In this document: piece by piece, positions 23,830-31,823 of the stretch
Position numbering within the stretch: position 1 is the stretch's first letter
Layout of the letters: every line of letters begins with the position of its first letter
DNA from: Anaerolineaceae bacterium
GTDB lineage: Bacteria; Chloroflexota; Anaerolineae; Aggregatilineales; Phototrophicaceae
Direction of reading: 5' to 3'
NCBI GenBank assembly: GCA_002702065.1
Contig: NZXX01000011.1
Location: 108,896 to 172,895 of the forward strand
Length of the DNA stretch: 64,000 nt
Position numbers and translations under genes: made by a program
Notes under the pieces: model-generated
What the model was told of the DNA's origin: nothing
The model's database searches: none
What the model saw: the letters and a program-made list of their open reading frames with translations, nothing else

Positions 23830-25957
23830 GCTGAACAAGGTCCGTAAACTACCCAGCCTGTATCGTTATTTTGGCCTGAACTGGCTGCTGTTTCGGGCCA
23901 GCTATGCCGCCAGGCTGAAAACGGGCTGGATGGCGCGGCAGATGCCCCCCTACCCCTGGACAGATCGCCCGCTGGCGTACTGGCTGCGCGAGGGCGTACC
24001 ATCCGAACCGGAGGCTTACGTCGCCTGGCGTCAGGCAAACGGGGGCCGCTTCTTTTTCGACACGTTGCCAGATGAATTCCCGAATACGATCAATCAGGCG
24101 CAGATTATCGCGCAGGCCGATGCGATCCTCGCGGGCAGATGGCCGTACTTCAGCCGTCAGTCATTCGCTGTTGGTTTTCCGCCGGACTGGCACTACAACC
24201 CTGCAACCGGGCAAGCTGTTGCCGCGGACCGGCACTGGTCGCAGATCAGCGATTTTGGTCAGGGCGATATCAAACTGATCTGGGAGGCCAGTCGTTTCAG
24301 CGTCGTTTATACGCTGGTACGGGCCTATGCCGTCAGCCATGACGAGCGTTATCCGGCTGCGTTCTGGCAGCTGATCGAGGATTGGGCCGCCCACAATCCC
24401 CCCATGCTTGGCCCGAACTGGAAATGCGGGCAGGAGACAACTTTCCGCTTGATGGCATGGTGTTTTGGGCTGTATGGTTTTGCCAGCTCCGCCCATTCCT
24501 CCCCCGAACGGGTTGCTCAGTTCGCCGCCATGATCGCCGCCCAGGCGGAACGCATCGCCGGCAACATCGCCTACGCCCGTTCGCAAAAGAACAATCATGG
24601 CATCAGCGAAGCCGTTGGTTTGTGGACCGTTGGCCTGCTTTTTCCGGAGTTTTCACAGGCTGCAACCTGGCGTGCTGAGGGACAGGCAGAACTTGAAGCG
24701 GAGATGCAGCGACAGGTCTACGCGGATGGTGCCTATGTGCAGCATTCCTTTAATTACCAGCGGGTGATGCTGCACGACTGCCTGTGGGCGCTGCGCCTGG
24801 GTGAGATTAATCAGCAGCGTCTGCCCGACACAATTTATGATCGCTTTGCCCGGTCACTGGCGTTTCTTCGCCCACTGGTTGATCCCCAAAACGGCTGGGT
24901 GCCCAATTACGGGGCGAATGATGGCGCGTTGATTCTGCCGCTGAATACGTGCGACTTTAATGACTTTCGCCCGGTGGTTCAGGCAGGGCATTATCTGTTG
25001 AATCAGCGGCGGCTCTACGCAACCGGTGCGTGGGATGAAGACCTGCTCTGGCTGTTTGGTTCGGACACGATGGCTGCGGAACAGGATCACAGCCAGCAAG
25101 AACCAACATTGAATGCCGAACACAGCGGTTACTACACACTGCGTGGTGAGGACAGCTATGTCATGGTCCGCTGCGCCCCATATCAGGACCGCCCGTCGCA
25201 GGCTGATCAACTACATGTGGACTTGTGGTGGCGGGGTATCAATATCGCCGCTGATGCCGGTACCTATCTCTATAATGGAACGCCCCCCTGGAACAATGGT
25301 CTGGCCCGCACACAGGTTCACAATACGGTCGTTGTCGACGGTCAGGACCAGATGACTCGTGCCGGGTTGTTTTTGTGGCTGGACTGGGCGCAAGGTCAGG
25401 TCACCCGGCGTGAGGATGTGGGGCGTGCGCAAATCTGGGAAGGTGAGCACAGCGGTTATCAACGACTCGGTGTTCGCCATAAGCGGGGAATCATCCGCCT
25501 CATTGATGATGCGTGGCTGATTTATGACTGGCTGGACAGTACATCAAAGCATGATTACCGGCTGCATTGGCTGCTGCCAGATATGCGCTACCAATGGAAT
25601 GCCGCCACCAGCCAACTGCAACTGCAAACACCATTTGGCGATTATCATGTCCAGCTATATGCGACCAGCTCTGCGCAGGCGGCCCTTGTGCGGGCGGCGG
25701 ATGACAGTGTACAGGGATGGATTTCACGCTACTATGGCTGCAAGGACCCTGCCCTCTCCCTGACCATGCAGGCCGATACCGAACAGATTTGTTTTATGAC
25801 TGTTTTTTCGCCGCAGTCTGTGACCGCTATACAAAATGCGGACGAATGGCAGATTGAAGCACCGGGCTGGTATGCGACCATCAATCCATCACCCGATCCC
25901 GGCATTCGCGTGACCATGCGTGGTTCATCCGCCGATACCCTGAAAGTGGTTTTTTGA
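23828..25957 (+). CDS. Heparinase II/III-family protein
   Basis: A 709-residue protein with the two-part layout of heparinase II/III: an alpha/alpha toroid (about residues 100-400) with NNHGISEAVGLW and YVQHSFNYQRVMLHD, then a beta-sandwich C-terminal domain with LHVDLWWRG, AADAGTYLYN and VHNTVVVDGQDQ. In lyases of this group the His and Tyr of the first domain and the His of the second form the active site; these positions look preserved. There is no signal peptide. In this place it heads a cluster of surface-glycan genes, where such proteins are common and may trim or modify the polysaccharide (C5-uronosyl or lyase action). A GTG at 23804 is an alternative start. Confidence 0.85.
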   Translation: MLNKVRKLPSLYRYFGLNWLLFRASYAARLKTGWMARQMPPYPWTDRPLAYWLREGVPSEPEAYVAWRQANGGRFFFDTLPDEFPNTINQAQIIAQADAILAGRWPYFSRQSFAVGFPPDWHYNPATGQAVAADRHWSQISDFGQGDIKLIWEASRFSVVYTLVRAYAVSHDERYPAAFWQLIEDWAAHNPPMLGPNWKCGQETTFRLMAWCFGLYGFASSAHSSPERVAQFAAMIAAQAERIAGNIAYARSQKNNHGISEAVGLWTVGLLFPEFSQAATWRAEGQAELEAEMQRQVYADGAYVQHSFNYQRVMLHDCLWALRLGEINQQRLPDTIYDRFARSLAFLRPLVDPQNGWVPNYGANDGALILPLNTCDFNDFRPVVQAGHYLLNQRRLYATGAWDEDLLWLFGSDTMAAEQDHSQQEPTLNAEHSGYYTLRGEDSYVMVRCAPYQDRPSQADQLHVDLWWRGINIAADAGTYLYNGTPPWNNGLARTQVHNTVVVDGQDQMTRAGLFLWLDWAQGQVTRREDVGRAQIWEGEHSGYQRLGVRHKRGIIRLIDDAWLIYDWLDSTSKHDYRLHWLLPDMRYQWNAATSQLQLQTPFGDYHVQLYATSSAQAALVRAADDSVQGWISRYYGCKDPALSLTMQADTEQICFMTVFSPQSVTAIQNADEWQIEAPGWYATINPSPDPGIRVTMRGSSADTLKVVF

Positions 25958-27174
25958 TGCGACTCGTGATTATCCATCAGGCATTTGTAGGCCCCCGCGA
26001 GTCCGGGGGGACCCGCCATTATGAATTTGCCCGTTATCTTCAGCGACAGGGGCATAAAGTATCCATAGTTGCCAGCGACATCAGCTACCTGACGGGTCAA
26101 CGGTCGACGGAACGATCTCAACTGGTTACGCGGCAGGATGTGGAAGGTATTCAGGTGTTGCGGGCTTATACCTACGCCGCCTTGCACCAGAGTTTTTTCT
26201 GGCGGGTGGTGTCGTTTCTCAGCTTCATGGTGACGTCGGTGTGGGCTGGACTGCGGGCCGGGCCGGTCGATGTGGTCATGGGGACATCGCCACCAATCTT
26301 TCAGGCGGTTTCGGCCTGGTTGGTGGCTTTTATCCTGCGCCGCCCTTTCCTGCTGGAGATCCGGGACCTGTGGCCAGCCTTTGCGATTGATATGGGTGTG
26401 CTCAAAAACCCGGCCTTGATCTGGCTGTCGGAACGCCTGGAAAATTTCCTCTATGCCCGCGCCACCCATCTGCTGGTGAACTCGCCGGCCTATCGGGACT
26501 ATCTGCTCGACAAACATATCCCAGCTGCGAAAATCACCCTGATTCCAAACGGTGTTGACCCGGATATGTTCCAGCCGGATTCGGATGGACAAGCGCAGCG
26601 TATCGCATTCGGGCTGGATGGCAAATTCATCGCCACTTACGCCGGGGCACTGGGCATGGCGAACGACATCGAGACAATCCTGCGTGCTGCCCAACGCCTA
26701 CAGGACCAGCCTGCGATCCATTTCCTGCTGGTGGGTGATGGTAAAGAACGGCGCAATCTCGAAAAAATGGCTGAACGCCTGGAACTGAACAACGTTACGT
26801 TTACCGGTGCGCAGCCCAAGAGTGCCATGCCGGACGTGCTGGCTGCGTCAGATGCCTGCATTGCCACGCTGCGTGACATACCCATGTTTCGGACCACGTA
26901 TCCGAACAAGGTCTTCGACTACATGGCTGCGGCCCGCCCGACTCTGTTGGCCATAGACGGTGTCATTCGGGAAGTGATCGACGCGGCGGATGGCGGTATC
27001 TTTGTGCCACCGGGCGACGACGAAGCACTGGCTGCGGCGGTGCTGCGCCTGTATCATGATCCGGATGCGGCGCGGGCGATGGGCAGGCGTGGGCGTGATT
27101 ATGTGGTCGCGCATTTTAACCGCCACCAGCACGCAGAGGCATTCGAAGTGCTGCTGCAAGAGATGGTGCGATGA
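25957..27174 (+). CDS. Family 4 glycosyltransferase, WbuB-like
   Basis: A 405-residue GT-B glycosyltransferase. The N-terminal acceptor domain has GGTRHYEFARYL and a membrane-contacting hydrophobic stretch around LLEIRDLWPAFAID; the C-terminal donor domain has IPNGVDPDMF, the GDGKERRNLE loop and the EX7E-like end NKVFDYMAAARPTL...DGVIREVID. WbuB-type enzymes add the second sugar of lipid-linked glycans, often an N-acetylamino sugar such as FucNAc. Its ATG overlaps the TGA of the previous gene (TGATG), so the two are translationally coupled. Start moved from an upstream TTG for this reason. Confidence 0.9.
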   Translation: MRLVIIHQAFVGPRESGGTRHYEFARYLQRQGHKVSIVASDISYLTGQRSTERSQLVTRQDVEGIQVLRAYTYAALHQSFFWRVVSFLSFMVTSVWAGLRAGPVDVVMGTSPPIFQAVSAWLVAFILRRPFLLEIRDLWPAFAIDMGVLKNPALIWLSERLENFLYARATHLLVNSPAYRDYLLDKHIPAAKITLIPNGVDPDMFQPDSDGQAQRIAFGLDGKFIATYAGALGMANDIETILRAAQRLQDQPAIHFLLVGDGKERRNLEKMAERLELNNVTFTGAQPKSAMPDVLAASDACIATLRDIPMFRTTYPNKVFDYMAAARPTLLAIDGVIREVIDAADGGIFVPPGDDEALAAAVLRLYHDPDAARAMGRRGRDYVVAHFNRHQHAEAFEVLLQEMVR

Positions 27175-27177
27175 TCG

Positions 27178-27783
27178 ATGTATCGTAACGGTTTGAAACG
27201 TGTGTCAGACATCGTCCTGGCGTCACTGGCACTGGTACTGGCATCACCTTTATTGCTGGTGTTGTGTGTACTGGTCTATATCAAGCATGGCGCGCCGGTC
27301 ATCTTTCGCCAGCAGCGCCCCGGACTGAACGGGCAACCTTTTATGATGTTTAAGCTGAGAACGATGCGCGACGCCTATGACAACGCCGGGAATCCACTGC
27401 CCGACGCGGAGCGTTTGACGCCGTTTGGCCGGTTCCTGCGCAGCACAAGCCTGGATGAACTACCCGAACTGGTGAATGTTCTGCGCGGCGATATGAGCCT
27501 GGTGGGGCCACGTCCGCTGTTGATGCAATATCTGGAGCGTTATACTCCCCGGCAAGCGCGTCGTCATGAGGTGCGTCCCGGTATTACCGGCTGGGCACAG
27601 GTCAACGGGCGCAATGCCCTGTCATGGGAAGACCGTTTTGAACTCGATGTCTGGTATGTCGAGCATTGCAGTTTGTGGCTGGATCTGCGCATTATCGCCC
27701 TGACGGTCTGGAAGGTGCTGCGCCGCGAGGGCATCAGTCAGGCTGGCGAAGCAACCATGACTGAGTTCAAGGGGCAATCGTGA
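27178..27783 (+). CDS. Initiating sugar-1-phosphate transferase, PglC-type
   Basis: A 201-residue monotopic phosphoglycosyl transferase. It has one N-terminal re-entrant hydrophobic helix (residues 11-33) and the conserved blocks FRQQRPGLNGQPF, FKLRTM, LDELPELVNVLRGDMSLVGPRPL and RPGITGWAQVNGRN. The Asp-Glu pair in SLDELPE is the catalytic dyad of the family. It transfers a sugar phosphate from UDP-sugar to undecaprenyl phosphate, the first step of a surface glycan. Its length is that of small PglC enzymes rather than WbaP. It lies 3 nt after the WbuB-like gene. Confidence 0.93.
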   Translation: MYRNGLKRVSDIVLASLALVLASPLLLVLCVLVYIKHGAPVIFRQQRPGLNGQPFMMFKLRTMRDAYDNAGNPLPDAERLTPFGRFLRSTSLDELPELVNVLRGDMSLVGPRPLLMQYLERYTPRQARRHEVRPGITGWAQVNGRNALSWEDRFELDVWYVEHCSLWLDLRIIALTVWKVLRREGISQAGEATMTEFKGQS

Positions 27784-28394
27784 GCGGTATTCTGATTCTG
27801 GGTGCAGGCGGACATGGCAAGGTTATTGCGGATATCTTGCTGAGCAGCCAGCAGCCTGTGATTGGTTTCCTCGATGACGAACCATCATTGTGGGGTAACC
27901 AGGTGCTGGGTTTGCCGGTTCTGGGTGCCATGCAGGATTTTGAGCGGTACCAGCCCGCCGGTTTGGTCGCCGCTATCGGCAATAATGCCGCGCGTGATGC
28001 CCTTGTCCGTAAACTCGGCGATGCAGCCCAACAACTATGGGTCCGAGCACAGCACCCGGCAGCCATTGTGGCCCTCTCCGCACAGGTTGGTCACGGAACG
28101 GTTCTGATGGCGGGGGCTGTTGTTAATCCCGATGCGGTTATTGGCGACCATGTGATTGTGAACACCGGCGCTACCATTGACCATGACTGCCGGATTGAAG
28201 ATTTTGCTCACGTCGCACCGGGGGCACATCTGGCCGGCGGCGTGGTTGTCGGGGCGCGCACGCTCATCGGTGTGGGCGCCAGTGTTATCCCATATCAGAC
28301 GATCGGTCAGGATGTCATCATTGGCGCCGGAGCAACGGTTGTGCGCACTGTACCGGACGCCGTTACGGCCAAAGGTACCCCTGCCCGCTGGTAA
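27780..28394 (+). CDS. PglD-family sugar O/N-acetyltransferase
   Basis: A 204-residue acetyltransferase with the PglD layout: a small N-terminal Rossmann-like UDP-sugar domain (ILGAGGHGKVIADIL, residues about 6-20) and a left-handed beta-helix of hexapeptide repeats (about 90-204). The catalytic His is in TIDHDC and the acetyl-CoA-facing His in FAHVAPGAHLAGG. PglD N-acetylates the 4-amino group of UDP-4-amino sugars. The GTG start overlaps the previous stop (GTGA). Together with the aminotransferase that follows it points to a bacillosamine-like amino sugar. Confidence 0.92.
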   Translation: MSGILILGAGGHGKVIADILLSSQQPVIGFLDDEPSLWGNQVLGLPVLGAMQDFERYQPAGLVAAIGNNAARDALVRKLGDAAQQLWVRAQHPAAIVALSAQVGHGTVLMAGAVVNPDAVIGDHVIVNTGATIDHDCRIEDFAHVAPGAHLAGGVVVGARTLIGVGASVIPYQTIGQDVIIGAGATVVRTVPDAVTAKGTPARW

Positions 28395-28423
28395 ATTTCA
28401 TCCAACAGAAAGCGAATGTCTTG

Positions 28424-29530
28424 ATGAATATCCCCATGTCTTTACCCGATATTTCGCAGGCCGAGATCGACGCCGTGAATGAGGTTCTGAAATCCGGCTG
28501 GCTGAGTATGGGGCCGCAGATTGATGCGTTTGAGCAGAGCTTTGCCGCCTATACGGGCTGCCAGTATGGCGTTGGGGTCAATTCGGGGACCAGCGGCCTG
28601 CATCTGGCGATGATTGCGGCGGGCGTACAGGATGGTGACGAGGTTATCACCCCGTCATTCAGCTTTATCGCATCGGCCAATTGCGTCCTGTATGAACGGG
28701 GCAAGCCTGTATTTGTGGATATTGATCCGCTGACCGGGAATATTGACCCGCAGCAGATCGAACCGGCTATTACGGACCGCACCAAAGCCATTATCGTGGT
28801 GCATGCATTTGGTCAGCCTGCTGATATGGACCCGATTCTGGAAATCGCCCGGCGGCACAATCTGGCGGTGATTGAAGATGCGTGTGAGGCGATCGGCGCA
28901 GAGTACAAAGGCCGTCGTGCTGGTACGATGTCCGACTGCGCAACGTTCGCATTCTACCCCAACAAACAAATGACCACCGGCGAAGGGGGCATGATCGTCA
29001 CCGATAACAGCGACTGGAATGACCTGTTCCGCAGCCTGCGCAATCAGGGGCGCGATGTATTCAATGAGTGGCTCAGTCACTCGCGTTTGGGCTATAATTA
29101 TCGTCTGGACGAAATGAGCGCGACCGTCGGGCTGGTGCAGTTGCAGCGCATTGACAATCTGCTGGCAAATCGGGCGCAGGTAGCGGGCTGGTACAACGAC
29201 CGTCTGGGTGAAATCACGGGTATCCAGAAACCCCATATTGCCGATACGACAACGCGCATGAGCTGGTTTGTGTACGTGGTGCGCTGCATGGTTGATCGCA
29301 ATCAGCTCATGGCTCAGCTCAAGGCGCGCGGCGTTCCCTCTCGTCCATATTTTACGCCGATTCATTTGCAGCCCTTTTACCAGCAGCAGTTTGGCTGGGG
29401 TACTGGTGATCTGCCCCATACCGAAGAAGCGGGTAACACCTTCCTCGCCCTGCCCTTCTCTGGCGTGATGACGGAGGCACAGGTTGATTATGTCTGCCAA
29501 CAGCTTCGGGAGGTCATTGCCCTCCTGTGA
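28424..29530 (+). CDS. DegT/DnrJ/EryC1 sugar aminotransferase, PglE-like
   Basis: A 368-residue PLP aminotransferase that aminates a nucleotide-linked keto-sugar. Family signatures are GVNSGTSGLHLAM (PLP phosphate), VIEDACEAIGAEYKG (Asp facing the ring N) and FYPNKQMTTGEGGM, whose Lys binds PLP. With PglC and PglD homologues beside it, the likely substrate is a UDP-4-keto-6-deoxy-HexNAc. The partner 4,6-dehydratase (PglF-type) is not in the window. I use ATG 28424; its ribosome-binding site is weak (AGAAAG 14 nt upstream). Confidence 0.92.
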   Translation: MNIPMSLPDISQAEIDAVNEVLKSGWLSMGPQIDAFEQSFAAYTGCQYGVGVNSGTSGLHLAMIAAGVQDGDEVITPSFSFIASANCVLYERGKPVFVDIDPLTGNIDPQQIEPAITDRTKAIIVVHAFGQPADMDPILEIARRHNLAVIEDACEAIGAEYKGRRAGTMSDCATFAFYPNKQMTTGEGGMIVTDNSDWNDLFRSLRNQGRDVFNEWLSHSRLGYNYRLDEMSATVGLVQLQRIDNLLANRAQVAGWYNDRLGEITGIQKPHIADTTTRMSWFVYVVRCMVDRNQLMAQLKARGVPSRPYFTPIHLQPFYQQQFGWGTGDLPHTEEAGNTFLALPFSGVMTEAQVDYVCQQLREVIALL

Positions 29531-29614
29531 TCCGGTTTGAAGTCTTTGCCCCAGGCGTTTATATTGATGCAGCCATCGGTATCCCCATAATCATTGAACA
29601 CAGGAGTAGCAGGC

Positions 29615-31696
29615 ATGTCATTACCTTCGGATTACATCGAGCGCGTTTATGCGGGTGTGCTGGGGAAGATCATCGGCGTGTATCTGGGCCGGCCATTTGA
29701 GGGCTGGACGTATGAACACATCATGGAAAATCTGGGCGAGGTCAATTATTACGTTCACGAACAGCTTGGCAAACTGCTGATCGTCACCGACGACGACATC
29801 AGCGGCACCTTTACGTTTCTGCGCGCCCTGCCGGACTATGGCAACAGCCCCGACCTGACCGCCGAACAGATCGGTAAGACATGGCTGAATTATCTGATTG
29901 AAGGACGAACAGTGCTGTGGTGGGGTGGCATCGGCCAATCGACCGAACACACCGCATACATGCGCCTGAAAGCCGGGGTCCCTGCCCCGCACAGCGGCAG
30001 CATCGAATCCAACGGGTTGATCGTGGCGGAGCAGATTGGTTCGCAGATTTTTATCGACGGCTGGGCGATGGTCGCGCCCGGTGACCCGGAAAAAGCGGCG
30101 GAGCTGGCCCGGCGGGCGGCGAGTGTGAGCCATGACGGTGAGGCGATCTATGGCGCGCAGGTGCTGGCGGCGATGGAGGCACAGGCCTTTGTCGAATCGG
30201 ACCTGGATACGCTGATCGACACGGCGGTCGGGCTGATCCCGAAAGACTGCACGATCTATCGCATGATCGGCGACGTGCGCGACTGGCATGCCGAATTCCC
30301 GGACTGGCGCACCGCGCGCGACCATGTCGCAGACTATTACGGCTATGACAAGTATCCCGGCAACTGCCACATGGTCCCCAATCACGCGCTTATCATCCTC
30401 GGCCTGCTGTACGGCGGCGATGATTTCCAGAAGGCGCTGATGATCACCAATACGTCCGGCTGGGATACAGACTGCAATTCCGGCAACGTTGGTTGTCTGC
30501 TGGGCATCAAGAACGGTCTGGCCGGGATCAACACCGGGCCGGACTGGCGCGGGCCAGTGGCAGACCGCATGTACCTGCCGACGGCGGATGGCGGGCGGGC
30601 GATTACCGATGCCGTGACGGAGACCTACCACCTCGTCAATATCGGGCGGGCGCTGCACGGGCTGGAGCCAGTCACGCCGAAAGAAGGCGCACGTTTTCAC
30701 TTCAGCCTGCCGGGGTCGGTGCAGGGTTTTATCAGCGACGAAACTGCCGAGGGGCGCGGTATCCTGAAAATTGGCAACGATGATGGGCGCTTGCGGCTGG
30801 CCTACGAACATCTGGCGCTGGGCCGCCGGGCGCGGGCACACACCGCGACTTTCGTGCCGGAAGAAGCGCTCGATATGCCCGGCTATACGCTGCTGGCCTC
30901 CCCTACTCTGTATCCCGGCCAGACGGTCCGCGCACAACTGGCAGCTGATTCCGGAAATGATGCGCGGGTGAAATGCAACCTGTTTATTGGCGTCTATGGC
31001 GCGGGCGATGTGCTGGTGCGGGTGGCCGGGCCAGAAGTCGAGCTTCAGCCGGGTCAGGCGCAGACATTAAGCTGGCGTATCCCGGATCTGGATGGCGCGC
31101 CGATCGCGCAGGTTGGCTTTGAACTGAGTGCCGACAGCATGGCGAACGGGCGCGTTTACGTCGATTGGCTGACGTGGGATGGGGCACCGGATACCACCTT
31201 CAAGCGCCCGGAACATGGTGGTCAGTTGTGGCGGCGGGCCTGGGTAGACCATGTCCACAGTTTCAATTTCCGGCGGTATGCCGCCTATACTATCAGCCAC
31301 AATGAAGGCACCGGCCTGCTCATTCAGGGCACAGCGGACTGGCAAGATTACACGGTGAGCGCCGCAGTCAGCAGCAATCTGATGTCCAGCGGCGGCATTG
31401 CGGCACGGGTGCAGGGCATCAACCGCTATTATGCGCTGCTGTTGGGCGATGATGGCAAGGCACGGCTGGTGCGTAAGGTGGATGATCAGACCACGCTGGC
31501 GGAAGTCGATTTTGAGTGTGAATGGAACACGGTTTACGAGCTGGCCTTGCAGGTCAAAGGCGATCAGGTTAAGGGCTGGATCAATGGGCAACTGCTGCTC
31601 GAAGCGCAGGATGACGCGTTGCGTGGCGGTGGCGTCGCGCTGGTTTGCGCCGACGGGACACTCATGACCGACGCTGTACGTGTGCAGCCGGCTTAA
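29615..31696 (+). CDS. ADP-ribosylglycohydrolase-family protein fused to a concanavalin-like domain
   Basis: A 693-residue protein. Residues 1 to about 350 form an ADP-ribosylglycohydrolase (DraG-type) helical domain: VYAGVLGKIIGVYLGRP near the start, the first metal site TDDDISGTF and the second NTSGWDTDCNSGNVG, matching the paired magnesium site. Residues 380-540 are a beta-rich linker, and 550-693 look like a LamG/3-keto-disaccharide-hydrolase-type jelly roll (GIAARVQGINRYYALLL, EWNTVYELALQVKGDQVKGWINGQLL). No signal peptide is seen. In carbohydrate loci such fusions probably act on a sugar N- or O-glycoside rather than ADP-ribose. AGGAG lies 8 nt before the ATG. Confidence 0.85.
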   Translation: MSLPSDYIERVYAGVLGKIIGVYLGRPFEGWTYEHIMENLGEVNYYVHEQLGKLLIVTDDDISGTFTFLRALPDYGNSPDLTAEQIGKTWLNYLIEGRTVLWWGGIGQSTEHTAYMRLKAGVPAPHSGSIESNGLIVAEQIGSQIFIDGWAMVAPGDPEKAAELARRAASVSHDGEAIYGAQVLAAMEAQAFVESDLDTLIDTAVGLIPKDCTIYRMIGDVRDWHAEFPDWRTARDHVADYYGYDKYPGNCHMVPNHALIILGLLYGGDDFQKALMITNTSGWDTDCNSGNVGCLLGIKNGLAGINTGPDWRGPVADRMYLPTADGGRAITDAVTETYHLVNIGRALHGLEPVTPKEGARFHFSLPGSVQGFISDETAEGRGILKIGNDDGRLRLAYEHLALGRRARAHTATFVPEEALDMPGYTLLASPTLYPGQTVRAQLAADSGNDARVKCNLFIGVYGAGDVLVRVAGPEVELQPGQAQTLSWRIPDLDGAPIAQVGFELSADSMANGRVYVDWLTWDGAPDTTFKRPEHGGQLWRRAWVDHVHSFNFRRYAAYTISHNEGTGLLIQGTADWQDYTVSAAVSSNLMSSGGIAARVQGINRYYALLLGDDGKARLVRKVDDQTTLAEVDFECEWNTVYELALQVKGDQVKGWINGQLLLEAQDDALRGGGVALVCADGTLMTDAVRVQPA

Positions 31697-31717
31697 TCAG
31701 GTAGGTCGCTGGGCTGG

Positions 31718-31748
31718 TCGTGGGCCGACACATAGATCGGCCCCTACA
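31718..31748 (-). repeat. Interspersed repeat, TGTAGGGGC family
   Basis: Reverse-oriented copy beginning TGTAGGGGCCGATC on the minus strand and closing with a partly complementary GTCGGCCC. Related copies are at 33971, 34159, 39098, 52235 and 52330. Confidence 0.5.
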
Positions 31749-31778
31749 GATGGGCACGTTTAGTTGATTAGGTTCATA

Positions 31779-31822
31779 CAGGGCATGACATTCTGCAACC
31801 GAATTACCATGCCCTGTTTTTT
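31779..31822 (+). terminator. Rho-independent terminator of the ADP-ribosylglycohydrolase gene
   Basis: A 9-bp stem CAGGGCATG (31779-31787) with CATGCCCTG (31808-31816), a 20-nt loop and a TTTTTT run. It is 82 nt after the stop codon and just before the convergent kinase gene. Confidence 0.75.
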
Positions 31823-31823
31823 G

